64,000 nucleotides of DNA from Methanosphaerula subterraneus (GTDB lineage: Archaea > Halobacteriota > Methanomicrobia > Methanomicrobiales > Methanospirillaceae): assembly GCF_052055875.1 (NCBI RefSeq), contig NZ_CP170508.1, forward strand, positions 2,294,001 through 2,358,000, in the 5' to 3' direction. Positions within the stretch are counted from its first letter, which is position 1, and every line of letters starts with the position of its first letter. The notes under the pieces are model-generated. The model was not told the origin of the DNA. It ran no database searches and worked only from the letters and a program-made list of their open reading frames with translations. The position numbers and the translations under genes were made by a program. Shown here one piece after another: positions 1 to 8,082 of the stretch.

Positions 1-289
1 GATGGACAATCTGGAACGTGCAGAGAAGACCGATGATGCGCACCTTCGTGAAGGGCTCAACCAGATCAGAAAACTCTTCATGGCCATCCTCGGCCGGCAC
101 GGCATCCAGCCGATCGATTGTCTGAACGAGCCGTTCGATCCGGCTGCCCATGAAGCGATTGCGTACGTCCCTGCCGATGCAGCGGACGGCGTGGTGATCG
201 ATCAGGTCGCCCGCGGGTACCGGATGGATGACAGGATTATCAGATGCGCAAAAGTCGCAGTTTCAAAAGGAAATAACAGGGAGGCATAA
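1..289 (+). CDS. grpE: GrpE nucleotide exchange factor, C-terminal part (gene cut by window start)
   Basis: This is the last 95 codons of the co-chaperone that releases ADP from DnaK. The visible part covers the end of the helical region and the C-terminal beta domain: the stretch around FDPAAHEAIAYVPA and the final GYRMDDRIIRCAKVAVSK match the typical GrpE ending (family knowledge). GrpE is normally about 170-200 residues, so the methionine at base 2 is internal and the 5' part lies outside the window. The stop ends 4 bases before the dnaK ATG, so grpE, dnaK and dnaJ form one operon. Identification rests on the beta-domain pattern plus operon context. Confidence 0.9.
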   Translation, partial: MDNLERAEKTDDAHLREGLNQIRKLFMAILGRHGIQPIDCLNEPFDPAAHEAIAYVPADAADGVVIDQVARGYRMDDRIIRCAKVAVSKGNNREA

Positions 290-293
290 AATT

Positions 294-2135
294 ATGGTGA
301 AAGAGAAAGTAATCGGCATCGACCTTGGAACCACCTTCTCGTGCATGGCGATCATGGAGGCCGGCAAGCCGGTCGTGATCCCGAATGCAGAGGGGGGTCG
401 GACCACCGCATCAGTGGTCGCGTTCACAAAAGAAGGGGAACGGCTCGTTGGAAACCTGGCCAAACGGCAGGCGATCACGAACACCGGCAGGACGATCATG
501 TCGATCAAGCGGAAGATGGGGACCTCCGAGACGGTCCAGATCGACGACAAGAAGTACTCCCCGCAGGAGATCTCTGCGATGATCCTGCAGAAACTGAAGA
601 TGGACGCCGAGGCCTACCTGGGCGAGAAGATCACCAAGGCCGTCATCACGGTCCCGGCGTACTTCAACGACGCCCAGCGGCAGGCCACCAAGGACGCCGG
701 TCAGATCGCCGGCCTCGAGGTGCTCCGGATCATCAACGAGCCGACCGCCAGTGCGCTGGCCTATGGTGTCGACAAGGAGCAGGAAGCGACGGTGCTGGTC
801 TACGACCTCGGCGGCGGCACCTTCGATGTCTCGATCCTGACGCTCGGCGACGGCGTCTTCGAGGTGAAGTCGACGGCCGGGAACAACCACCTCGGCGGCG
901 ATGACTTCGACAAGAAGATCATCGACTACCTGGTCGATGAGTTCAAGAGGACCGAGGGGGTCGACCTCAGAAAGGACGTGATCGCCCTGCAGCGGCTCCG
1001 CGATGCCGCAGAGAACGCGAAGATCGAGCTCTCGACGGTTCAGAAGACGACCATCAACCTCCCTTACATCACCACCGATGCCAGCGGCCCCAAGTTCCTG
1101 GATATCGACCTGACCCGTGCCAAGTTCGAGCAGCTGGTCGGGGACCTAGTCGAGTCCACGATCGGTCCGGTCAAGCAGGCCCTCGCCGATGCCAAGTTAA
1201 CGGCTGCAGATATCGACCATGTGCTGCTGGTCGGCGGTCAGACCAGGACCCCGTTCGTCCAGGAGACCGTCAAGAAACTGCTCAACAAGGAGCCCGACAA
1301 AGGGGTCAACCCTGACGAGGTCGTCGGCCTCGGTGCCGCGATCCAGGCTGCGGTGCTGACCGGTGAAGCGAAGGATATCGTCCTGCTGGATGTCACCCCG
1401 CTGACCCTCGGTATCGAGACCCTCGGCGGCATCTCTACCAAGCTGATCGAGCGGAACACCACGATCCCGACCCGGAAGAGCCAGATCTTCAGCACGGCCG
1501 CAGACGGCCAGACCAGTGTCGAGATCCACGTGGTTCAGGGTGAGCGTGCACTCGCCAAGGACAACTTCACCCTCGGCAAGTTCCAGCTGACCGGCATCCC
1601 GCCGGCCCCCCGGGGTATCCCGCAGATCGAGGTCACCTTTGACATCGACTCCAACGGGATCATCCATGTCTCGGCCAAGGATCTCGGCACCGGCCATGAG
1701 CAGGCGATCTCTATCAAAGGAGACAAGAAGCTCTCCGAAGACGACATCAACAAGATGGTCAACGATGCCAAGGCCTTTGAAGAGGACGACAAGAAGAAGC
1801 GGGACGAGATCGAGATCCGCAACGCCGCAGACACTGCCGTCTTCACTGCAGAGAAGATGCTGAAGGACAACCCGGACGCGATCGAGGCCGAGGACAAGCA
1901 GAAGATCGAGGACGGCGTCGCGGCGCTGAAGAAGGCGCTCGAGGCAGACGACCTGGAGGCTATCAAGAAGGAGATGGAGCCGCTGACCGAGGCGGTATAC
2001 GCAGCCACGACCAAGATCTACCAGAAGGCCCAGGCGGCAGTGGCCGAGCAGCAGGCAGCCGCAGGGCCTGAAGGGGCCGCCCAGAAGCAGGACGACACCG
2101 TCGTCGACGCCGACTACAAAGTCAAAGAAGAGTGA
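294..2135 (+). CDS. dnaK: Chaperone protein DnaK (Hsp70)
   Basis: ATP-dependent cytosolic Hsp70 chaperone that binds exposed hydrophobic segments, with DnaJ and GrpE as partners; 613 residues, normal length. The nucleotide-binding domain has the phosphate-1 motif GIDLGTTFS near the N-terminus, VPAYFNDAQRQATKDAG, the GGGTFDVS loop and LVGGQTRTP. The substrate-binding domain with VTPLTLGIET follows, then the helical lid and an Ala/Gln-rich tail. The frame is open upstream to base 228, but the ATG at 294 was chosen because it follows the GGGAGG at about 279-284 and begins with the usual MVKEKVIGIDLGTT. DnaK in archaea is understood to have come from bacteria by lateral transfer (known). The gene sits tightly between grpE and dnaJ. 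Confidence 0.98.
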   Translation: MVKEKVIGIDLGTTFSCMAIMEAGKPVVIPNAEGGRTTASVVAFTKEGERLVGNLAKRQAITNTGRTIMSIKRKMGTSETVQIDDKKYSPQEISAMILQKLKMDAEAYLGEKITKAVITVPAYFNDAQRQATKDAGQIAGLEVLRIINEPTASALAYGVDKEQEATVLVYDLGGGTFDVSILTLGDGVFEVKSTAGNNHLGGDDFDKKIIDYLVDEFKRTEGVDLRKDVIALQRLRDAAENAKIELSTVQKTTINLPYITTDASGPKFLDIDLTRAKFEQLVGDLVESTIGPVKQALADAKLTAADIDHVLLVGGQTRTPFVQETVKKLLNKEPDKGVNPDEVVGLGAAIQAAVLTGEAKDIVLLDVTPLTLGIETLGGISTKLIERNTTIPTRKSQIFSTAADGQTSVEIHVVQGERALAKDNFTLGKFQLTGIPPAPRGIPQIEVTFDIDSNGIIHVSAKDLGTGHEQAISIKGDKKLSEDDINKMVNDAKAFEEDDKKKRDEIEIRNAADTAVFTAEKMLKDNPDAIEAEDKQKIEDGVAALKKALEADDLEAIKKEMEPLTEAVYAATTKIYQKAQAAVAEQQAAAGPEGAAQKQDDTVVDADYKVKEE

Positions 2136-2139
2136 GTAG

Positions 2140-3282
2140 ATGGGTGCGGGAGACTACTACGAGATCCTTGAGGTCCCACGAACAGCAGGCGAGAAGGAGA
2201 TCAAGAAGGCGTACCGCAACCTTGCACGGAAGTACCACCCCGATGTCTGCAAAGAGGCAGGGGCTGAGGAGAAGTTCAAGCAGATCAACGAGGCCTACAG
2301 TGTCCTCTCTGATGAGCAGAAGAGGGCCCAGTACGACCAGATGGGGCATGAGACCTTCACCAACGCCTCCAAGGGGTCGTACGCCGGTGGCGGCGGGGCC
2401 TATGGCGGCGGGTTCAACGCCGACTTCTCCGGCTTCGGCGACATCTTCGATACCTTCTTCGGCGGTGCCCGGGGCGGAGGCCCCCGGGGGCCGCAGCGCG
2501 GTGACGACCTGCTGATGCGGATCCAGATCCCGCTCGATCAGGCCGTGGCCGGGGTGGACCGGGAGATCGAGGTCTACCATACCGAACCCTGCGAGGCCTG
2601 CGGGGGGACCGGCAGTGAGACCAGGAATCTGCACACCTGTACCCGATGCGGGGGTTCAGGACAGATGCGGCAGGCGAGCCAGACGATCTTCGGCCAGTTC
2701 GTCAGGACGGCCCCCTGTACCGAGTGCGGGGGTCGGGGACGGGTCCCAGACAAGGTCTGTAAGCCCTGCGGTGGTTCGGGCCACACCCGCGTACGCAGAA
2801 AGGTGAACGTCCATATCCCTGCCGGCATCGACAATGGCATGCGCCTCCGGATGGAGGGGTACGGAGAGGCGGGGGACTATGGAGCCCAGAACGGCGACCT
2901 CTACATCGAGGTGCAGGTGCTGCCGCATGACCGGTTCGTCAGGAGCGGCGACAACCTGGAGACTCTGGTGGAGATCTCGCCGGCCCAGGCGGTGCTCGGA
3001 TCGACGATCGAGGTCCAGACGATCGACAAACGAACCGTCGAACTGAAGATCCCTGCCGGGGTCCAGTTCAACACCGCGCTGAAGATCCCTGGCGAAGGGG
3101 TCAAACGACGGGGCCGGCCGGGTGACCTGCTGGTCAGGGTCAGGATCGTCACCCCGAAGCAGCTGAAGGACGAGGAGAAGGAACTGTACCGCCAGATCCT
3201 CGAGATCGAAGGAAAGAAGCACCAGAAGTCCGGGAAGAAAGGATTCTTCCAGGACATCATGGGCAAGGTGAAGGATCGCTGA
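2140..3282 (+). CDS. dnaJ: Chaperone protein DnaJ (type I Hsp40)
   Basis: J-domain co-chaperone that delivers substrates to DnaK and stimulates its ATPase; 380 residues. Seen in order: J domain (residues 1-70) with the HPD triad in RKYHPDVCK; a Gly/Phe-rich linker (about 75-115); four zinc-binding CxxCxGxG repeats (CEACGGTG, CTRCGGSG, CTECGGRG, CKPCGGSG; about 145-215); and the C-terminal beta-sandwich and dimerisation region. The start ATG lies 4 bases after the dnaK stop, so the two are translated from one message. It is a complete type I DnaJ, with no missing zinc ligand seen. Confidence 0.97.
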   Translation: MGAGDYYEILEVPRTAGEKEIKKAYRNLARKYHPDVCKEAGAEEKFKQINEAYSVLSDEQKRAQYDQMGHETFTNASKGSYAGGGGAYGGGFNADFSGFGDIFDTFFGGARGGGPRGPQRGDDLLMRIQIPLDQAVAGVDREIEVYHTEPCEACGGTGSETRNLHTCTRCGGSGQMRQASQTIFGQFVRTAPCTECGGRGRVPDKVCKPCGGSGHTRVRRKVNVHIPAGIDNGMRLRMEGYGEAGDYGAQNGDLYIEVQVLPHDRFVRSGDNLETLVEISPAQAVLGSTIEVQTIDKRTVELKIPAGVQFNTALKIPGEGVKRRGRPGDLLVRVRIVTPKQLKDEEKELYRQILEIEGKKHQKSGKKGFFQDIMGKVKDR

Positions 3283-3300
3283 TCCTTCCCCGCCTTTTTT
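3271..3300 (+). terminator. Hairpin plus T-run ending the grpE-dnaK-dnaJ operon
   Basis: AAGGATC (3271-3277) and GATCCTT (3281-3287) form a 7-bp stem with a 3-base loop overlapping the dnaJ stop codon. Seven bases later comes a run of six T residues (3295-3300). A second T-run at 3320-3325 lies within the tail of the convergent gene. Confidence 0.6.
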
Positions 3301-3316
3301 GCTCTGCTCTATTCTC

Positions 3317-4033
3317 TTATTTTTTCTGCGAGCCCGGTGCGGCGCAGACGATCCTCAGTGCGTCGACGATCTCGTCGAGCCGTTCCGCCGGGAAGCCCAT
3401 CACCATCTCGTCAGGGGCGATCCCAGAGAACTTCCGTGACCCGTCACAGCCGAGCGAGATGTTCATCTCTCCTGAGAGGTAGGTCAGGGCGGTCACATCG
3501 GCGCAGACCGACTGGATCCCGGCAAACGAGGGGTGCAGCCTGCCGCCGAGGTGGTACAGCGAGGCCTGGGCAAGTTTCAGCATCGCAAACGGGTTGGCGA
3601 TGATCATGATCACGTGCGGGATGAACGGTGTCTTCCCGAGCGGGGCGTACATCGTCGCATAGGTGGTGCAGGGCTCGAGGTGCGGGATCTGATCGATCGT
3701 CCGCTTGCATGACGCGTCGGACTCGAACTTGCCGAGTTTGTAGTAGAACTCGCCGTCTTTGAGGCTCTGGGTGATCGGCCTGAGCCCGAGCGACCAGGCT
3801 CCTCCATTGCAGAGGTGCTTATCGGCGGTCGCATAGAAGATCTTCCCTTCCTTGCGGGCCAGGCTCACCATGCCGCAGTGCCGGATCGTCTCAGGCACCT
3901 CCTCGATCCCCTCAGGGATCGTCTCTTTGGTCGCTGCGAACCGGATGGCCACGGGCGAGCCGGAGAGCCCCAGCAGGGAGGTCAGGGCTGCTGCACTGGC
4001 TGCGTAATCAACGGTTTCGGTTGTACTGGTCAT
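3317..4033 (-). CDS. DUF169 family protein
   Basis: A 238-residue protein of the DUF169 family, common in methanogens and other anaerobes and without an established biochemical role. Recognisable are the N-terminal SPVAIRF motif, RHCGMVSLARKEGKIFYAT with a conserved cysteine, and the later Cys-containing stretches DASCKRT, LEPCTTYATMYAPL and SVCADVTAL. At least six cysteines suggest metal or cofactor binding (inference). No signal peptide or membrane segment is seen, so it is probably cytosolic. It is transcribed alone, convergent to dnaJ, and appears leaderless because a TATA box lies about 25 bases upstream of the ATG. Function is not assigned. Confidence 0.85.
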   Translation of the reverse strand: MTSTTETVDYAASAAALTSLLGLSGSPVAIRFAATKETIPEGIEEVPETIRHCGMVSLARKEGKIFYATADKHLCNGGAWSLGLRPITQSLKDGEFYYKLGKFESDASCKRTIDQIPHLEPCTTYATMYAPLGKTPFIPHVIMIIANPFAMLKLAQASLYHLGGRLHPSFAGIQSVCADVTALTYLSGEMNISLGCDGSRKFSGIAPDEMVMGFPAERLDEIVDALRIVCAAPGSQKK

Positions 4034-4054
4034 GGATCACTCGTTGCCCTGCTC

Positions 4055-4064
4055 AAATATAAAT
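4055..4064 (-). promoter_or_regulatory. TATA box of the DUF169 gene
   Basis: Read on the minus strand, ATTTATATTT is centred about 26 bases before the ATG at 4033. With archaeal spacing this puts transcription start at or within a few bases of the start codon, predicting a leaderless message. Confidence 0.5.
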
Positions 4065-4083
4065 GGGGGGGGTCGGTGGAGGA

Positions 4084-4896
4084 TCAGAGGTTCCGGAGTT
4101 TCTGCTCGACCTTGGAGAAGAAGTTCCTGTTCACGTCGATGAACTGCGCTGGATCCGGCGAACGGGTCACCTCGATCGTCACCTCGTCTCCGAGGTCGAT
4201 CGTCCGCTGCCCGTCAAGGACCAGGTGCGCCGGTTTGCTCGCTTCCAGCCGGACTAACAGGGTTCTGGTCGAACTGATCAGGTGCGGGCGGGACGAGAGC
4301 ATGTACGGTGCGAGTGGCACCAGCAGGAATCCTTCGATCCGGGGATCCACGATCGGCCCGCCGGCACTCATCGCATATGCCGTCGATCCGGTCGGGGTGC
4401 TGATCAGGAGGCCGTCCCCGCGGAACTGCTCCGCACGGACCCCGTCGACCATCACCGAGAACCTGAGCATCTTGGCCGGCCGGCTGGTCACGATCACCGC
4501 CTCGTTCAGCGCGGTCCCGAGCGGTTCACCGTTGATCGAGAGATCGATCCGCATCCGCCGCTCCACCGGGAACCCGGGTCTGAGTTTCTTCAGAAACGAG
4601 AGCGCCTCCTCTGGTTCCAGGTCGGCGAGGAATCCGACCTCCCCCCTGTTGATCCCAATTAAGGGGTGCTGGACATTCATCTGCTGCACACAGAGCAGGA
4701 TCGTCCCGTCCCCGCCGATCGCCACGACTGCGTCCGGGTCTGCAGAGGCGAGAGGTACCCCCTCCCTTCCCAGTGCCGTGGCCGTGGCCGTGTCGTAGAT
4801 GACCGAAAAGCCGGCCCCGGTCAGATCTGTTCCGAGCGCCCGGGTATACGCCAGCGTCTCGTCGCTGTCGATACGCGACATCAGCAGCAGTCTCAT
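4084..4896 (-). CDS. nadK: NAD kinase
   Basis: Phosphorylates NAD to NADP using ATP or polyphosphate; 270 residues, normal for an archaeal enzyme. The diagnostic GGDGT motif is present (AIGGDGTILLC, about residues 59-69). NRGEVGFLADL and the second signature STPTGSTAYAMSAGGPIVDP, which binds the nicotinamide nucleotide, follow. It begins 4 bases after the end of the inositol-monophosphatase-like gene and is co-transcribed with it. In some archaea these two activities occur in one fused protein (known), so the pairing is not accidental. No regulatory element of its own is seen. Confidence 0.95.
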   Translation of the reverse strand: MRLLLMSRIDSDETLAYTRALGTDLTGAGFSVIYDTATATALGREGVPLASADPDAVVAIGGDGTILLCVQQMNVQHPLIGINRGEVGFLADLEPEEALSFLKKLRPGFPVERRMRIDLSINGEPLGTALNEAVIVTSRPAKMLRFSVMVDGVRAEQFRGDGLLISTPTGSTAYAMSAGGPIVDPRIEGFLLVPLAPYMLSSRPHLISSTRTLLVRLEASKPAHLVLDGQRTIDLGDEVTIEVTRSPDPAQFIDVNRNFFSKVEQKLRNL

Positions 4897-4900
4897 CAGA

Positions 4901-5677
4901 TCATCTCAGGTATTCGATCACCTTGGGGTGGAGCACGCCGTTGGTTGCGACCAGACAGCGACCGATCGTTACCTCATCGGGGAAGTGGAGCGGGAGCCCG
5001 TCCCGGTCCGTGACCGTTCCGCCGGCCTCGGTGCAGACCAGGATCCCTGCAGCCGCATCGGTGACCCGAAGGGTGCCGCGGAGATCGATGAACCCGTCGA
5101 GCCGGCCACAACCGGTGTAACAGAGTTCGAGCGCCGATGCCCCGAGCAGCCGCCAGCGGCGGACGGTCCTGCCGAGTTCCATCACGTTCGCCGGATCGAA
5201 CTTCCGCCCATAGATCGACATCGCGCTCGCTTCGAGGAGCGCGGTCGGCGAGGTGGTGACCGGTTCGCCATTATGGAAGGCCCCCTTTCCGAGCACCGCA
5301 GAGAAGGTCTCGTCATTGGCCAGGTCCCGGACAAATCCCTCCCTGACCACGCCCTCCTCGGCGTAGGCAATTGAGATCGCATAGAACGGGATCCCGGAGA
5401 GGGCGTTGTAGGTGCCGTCGACCGGGTCGAGGAAGATTGTCCCCTTCTCGCCGCCGATATCCATCTTGCCGCACTCCTCGCTGATCAGGGTTCTGCAGAG
5501 GCGGTGGGCGGTCAGATATTCGACGACCAGATCTTCGGCGATCTGATCGATCTTCTTGGTCGGGGTGCCATCGGCCCCCATCCTGATGAACTGATCCCCG
5601 TCCTCGGTATCGACGAGATCGGCGATCGCGGTCCCGACCAGTTCAGCCATCTCCTCACAAGCAGAAAGAAACTCCAT
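4901..5677 (-). CDS. Inositol monophosphatase / fructose-1,6-bisphosphatase family phosphatase
   Basis: Mg-dependent sugar phosphatase of the IMPase/archaeal FBPase type; 258 residues. Metal-site motifs are visible: GADGTPTKKIDQIAE early, then ISEECG, then LDPVDGTYNALSGIPFYAISIAY (the D-P-x-D-G-T signature) and VTDAAAGILVCTEAGG near the C-terminus. Archaeal members commonly hydrolyse both inositol-1-phosphate and fructose-1,6-bisphosphate (known), so the cellular substrate cannot be fixed from sequence. The ATG is preceded by GGAGG at a good distance. A TATA-like CATAAATACG lies upstream in the region shared with the divergent eIF5A gene. It is first in a two-gene operon with NAD kinase. Confidence 0.92.
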   Translation of the reverse strand: MEFLSACEEMAELVGTAIADLVDTEDGDQFIRMGADGTPTKKIDQIAEDLVVEYLTAHRLCRTLISEECGKMDIGGEKGTIFLDPVDGTYNALSGIPFYAISIAYAEEGVVREGFVRDLANDETFSAVLGKGAFHNGEPVTTSPTALLEASAMSIYGRKFDPANVMELGRTVRRWRLLGASALELCYTGCGRLDGFIDLRGTLRVTDAAAGILVCTEAGGTVTDRDGLPLHFPDEVTIGRCLVATNGVLHPKVIEYLR

Positions 5678-5772
5678 GAAACCTCCGGTTTTTTATGGTA
5701 TCCGTACGTCGTATTTATGTAATTCAATCAAGATAAATTATCACTGCAACTGATATATCGGGTGTTTTAAAG
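5678..5772. promoter_or_regulatory. Divergent promoter region, phosphatase/nadK versus eIF5A
   Basis: The 95-base gap is AT-rich. For the minus strand it has GGAGG just before the phosphatase ATG and a TATA-like element at about 5711-5720. For the plus strand, GATATATCG at about 5750-5758 lies only about 20 bases before the eIF5A ATG, which suggests a nearly leaderless eIF5A message. Confidence 0.5.
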
Positions 5773-6150
5773 ATGAAGGAACAGACAGAAGTTGGAAAGC
5801 TCAAGGACGGACGGTACGTGGTGGTCGATGACCAGCCATGCAAGATTCTCGCGATCAACACCTCGAAACCAGGCAAGCACGGTGCGGCCAAGGCACGTAT
5901 CGATGTGGTCGGTATCTTTGACGGGGTCAAGCGTTCGATTGTTCAGCCGGTCTCGGCCAAGACGTACGTCCCGATCGTCGAACGGAAAGCAGCTCAGGTG
6001 CTCTCGATCAGTGGGGACATGGCCCAGCTGATGGACCTCAAGGAGTTCACGAACTTTGAGATCAAGATCACTGATGATAAGAAGGGCGATGTCGAGGTGG
6101 GGAAAGAGGTCACCTACATCGAATCGATGGGGATGCGGAAACTGGATTAA
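5773..6150 (+). CDS. eif5A: Translation factor eIF5A (hypusine-containing)
   Basis: Archaeal/eukaryotic eIF5A, which relieves ribosome stalling at difficult peptide sequences; 125 residues, standard archaeal length. The lysine that becomes hypusine is in the conserved loop SKPGKHGAAK (lysine about residue 35). The N-terminal SH3-like domain and the C-terminal OB-fold with FTNFEIKI can be followed. Hypusine is made from spermidine by deoxyhypusine synthase, which is not in this window. The next gene, 22 bases downstream, is an agmatinase-family enzyme of polyamine synthesis, an informative pairing. Confidence 0.97.
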   Translation: MKEQTEVGKLKDGRYVVVDDQPCKILAINTSKPGKHGAAKARIDVVGIFDGVKRSIVQPVSAKTYVPIVERKAAQVLSISGDMAQLMDLKEFTNFEIKITDDKKGDVEVGKEVTYIESMGMRKLD

Positions 6151-6172
6151 TCAATACGGCTCTAGTAACCGT

Positions 6173-7036
6173 ATGCAGAACGTCCTGAACTATCTCTTTG
6201 CTGATGCCGAGGCACTCTATGCCGACGCCCGGTATTGTATGCTCGGGGGGCCGTTTGACGGCACGACCTCGTACCGGCCGGGGACGCGTTTTGGTCCCCG
6301 GGCCATACGGGATGTTTCCTATAATTTTGAACCATATATCCCGGCCTTTGACCTGGACCTTGACCAGGTCCCGATCTGTGACCTTGGAGACCTCGACCTG
6401 TCGGTGGTCCCGGAGGAGGCGGTCGCTCAGGTCGCAGAGTCGATCGCAGATCTGGTCCGGGATCAGAAGGTTCCGATCTTTTTTGGTGGAGAGCACACGC
6501 TGACCGTCGGCGCGGTCAGGTCGGTGAAGCCCGACTGGTTCGTCGTCTGCGATGCCCATCTGGATCTCCGCGAGGAGTACCGCGGGGCGGTCTATAACCA
6601 CGGGTGTACGACCAGGCTGGTCTACAACGAGGGGACGACCAACATCGTGATGATCGGTCAGCGGAGCGGCACCCGCGAGCAGTACGAGTTTGCGAAGGAG
6701 CTGATCCTCTACTCGTCGGACCAGGTGCGGAAGGACGGGATCGGCGCGGTGCTCGACGAGGTGCAACAGACGATCGGGGACCAGCGGGTCTACCTCTCGA
6801 TCGATGCCGATGCGATCGACTGCTGTTACACCCCCGGCCTCGGCACCCCTGAACCGTTCGGGCTGACCCCGTACGATATCCGGGAGGTGGTGACCCGGCT
6901 CGCCCCGCAGGCCGTCGGGTTCGACTATGTCGAAGTCTGTCCGACCGACGACGGCCAGACGGCCGCGGTGGCCACCGAGCTGATCCGCCTCTTCATCGCG
7001 GCCCACTGGTGTGCCCGGAGAGCCGGCACCGACTGA
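6173..7036 (+). CDS. speB: Agmatinase family ureohydrolase
   Basis: Probably hydrolyses agmatine to putrescine and urea in polyamine biosynthesis; 287 residues. The binuclear Mn site is visible: the GGEHTLTVG histidine, the D-A-H-L-D stretch of VCDAHLDLREEY, and SIDADAIDCCYTPGLGTPEP with the D-x-D pair. The frame is open further upstream inside eIF5A, but the ATG at 6173 gives the usual ureohydrolase N-terminus (MLGGPFDGTTSYRPGTRFGP soon after the start). It sits 22 bases behind eIF5A, consistent with supplying polyamine for hypusine. Arginase or formiminoglutamase activity cannot be fully excluded by sequence alone, but agmatinase is the usual annotation in methanogens. Confidence 0.9.
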   Translation: MQNVLNYLFADAEALYADARYCMLGGPFDGTTSYRPGTRFGPRAIRDVSYNFEPYIPAFDLDLDQVPICDLGDLDLSVVPEEAVAQVAESIADLVRDQKVPIFFGGEHTLTVGAVRSVKPDWFVVCDAHLDLREEYRGAVYNHGCTTRLVYNEGTTNIVMIGQRSGTREQYEFAKELILYSSDQVRKDGIGAVLDEVQQTIGDQRVYLSIDADAIDCCYTPGLGTPEPFGLTPYDIREVVTRLAPQAVGFDYVEVCPTDDGQTAAVATELIRLFIAAHWCARRAGTD

Positions 7037-7043
7037 GGTCTGG

Positions 7044-7068
7044 TGAGGGTAACCAGATTGGTCCCTCA
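7044..7068 (+). terminator. Stem-loop after the eIF5A-agmatinase operon
   Basis: TGAGGG (7044-7049) pairs with CCCTCA (7063-7068), and an inner ACCA pairs with TGGT around a 3-base loop. It lies just after the agmatinase stop. No T-run follows on this strand, so it may act as a 3'-end or stability structure rather than a classical terminator. Confidence 0.4.
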
Positions 7069-7077
7069 TCTCCTCTC

Positions 7078-7107
7078 AAAAAAAGGGTCTCCCGGTCGTC
7101 AACCGGG
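7078..7107 (-). terminator. Hairpin and T-run ending the carAB-argG-tRNA methyltransferase operon
   Basis: On the minus strand, directly after the methyltransferase stop, CCCGGT and ACCGGG (7091-7107) form a 6-bp stem with a 5-base loop. AGACCC and then seven T residues (complement of 7078-7084) follow. This looks like an intrinsic terminator. Confidence 0.6.
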
Positions 7108-7109
7108 TA

Positions 7110-8066
7110 TCACTTCTCTAAGACCAGGATCCGGCGGGTCAGCGACTTGTGCACCCGCTGCTCGTACTGGCCGAGGACGGTCAGGTACTCCTGCGCGATC
7201 GTTCCGATCGGTTGGTGCGTGACGATCACGGCCCGCCGGCCCGGTTTGAGGACCCGCCGGATCTCCTCGAGCGAGCCGGAGTATAACTTCTCCAGGCTCG
7301 GGGCGATGATCGGCACCGACTGCCCGTACGGCAGGTCGGAGACGACCGCGTCGACGGCGGCGGACCTGACCGGCAGGCAGGTCGCATCGCCGGCAAGCAC
7401 CTCGGCTCCGGGCAGGTTCTGTCGGGAACCGATCAGCATCGCCCGGTCGGTGTCGGAGCCGTACGCCCGGATCCCGATCAGGTCGGCCTCGAGCATCGTC
7501 CCCCCGGTGCCGCAGAACGGGTCGTACAGGATCTCTCCTGGCTCGGCGAGCGAGAGGTTCACCAGTGTCCGGGCCATCCTCGGCATCATCACGCCAGGGT
7601 GAAAGAACGGTCGCCCGTATGGGTTGCGCAGGTCCATCGCCCTCCGGTCGATCCGGAGGAGGAGTTCGCCGCAGAAGCATCGGTCCCCCGAGAAGACCAG
7701 GTGGTACTCGTGGTCCGGGGCGGTGAGCGAGACCTTTCCGCCGATCAGACCGCCGGCGAACCGTTCGATCGTCGGCGGTTCCGCCTCGATAGGGGTGCCG
7801 CAGACCTTCTTCGCCCTGACCGCGAAGGTTCCGTCCGGTGACAGGTCAAGGTCGGCCAGCATCGATTTGACTGCGTCCAGCGTCGGCTCGCAGGTGGCGA
7901 GATACCTGAGCACCAGGTGGGTCTGGGCGAGCCGGGCCGTCTTCGCCGGGTCAGGACAATCCATTAAGGCCACCTGGGGCCAGAGGTCGGTGACCGTACC
8001 TGCGACCTCGAGCTCCTTCGCCGGGAGTATCGGATGTTCCCCTGAGAGGAGGCAGATCACCTTCAT
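7110..8066 (-). CDS. tRNA (guanine-N2)-methyltransferase, Trm11/TrmG10 type
   Basis: Probable S-adenosylmethionine-dependent methyltransferase that modifies guanosine 10 of tRNA; 318 residues. The N-terminal half (about 1-150) is the ferredoxin-like/THUMP RNA-binding part. The C-terminal Rossmann methyltransferase has YDPFCGTGGTMLEAD (SAM-binding motif I) and the catalytic motif VVSDLPYGQS, the DxPYG form typical of exocyclic-amine methylation of guanine. It is the last gene of the operon after argG (16-base gap), so a tRNA modification enzyme is tied to an arginine/pyrimidine precursor operon. G10 specificity is by family resemblance only. Confidence 0.88.
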   Translation of the reverse strand: MKVICLLSGEHPILPAKELEVAGTVTDLWPQVALMDCPDPAKTARLAQTHLVLRYLATCEPTLDAVKSMLADLDLSPDGTFAVRAKKVCGTPIEAEPPTIERFAGGLIGGKVSLTAPDHEYHLVFSGDRCFCGELLLRIDRRAMDLRNPYGRPFFHPGVMMPRMARTLVNLSLAEPGEILYDPFCGTGGTMLEADLIGIRAYGSDTDRAMLIGSRQNLPGAEVLAGDATCLPVRSAAVDAVVSDLPYGQSVPIIAPSLEKLYSGSLEEIRRVLKPGRRAVIVTHQPIGTIAQEYLTVLGQYEQRVHKSLTRRILVLEK

Positions 8067-8082
8067 AAAAAGAGGGGGCGGG

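Noticed and set aside
228..293. Upstream extension of DnaK in frame
   Set aside because: It overlaps grpE, lacks a ribosome site and precedes the normal DnaK start; ATG 294 has GGGAGG.
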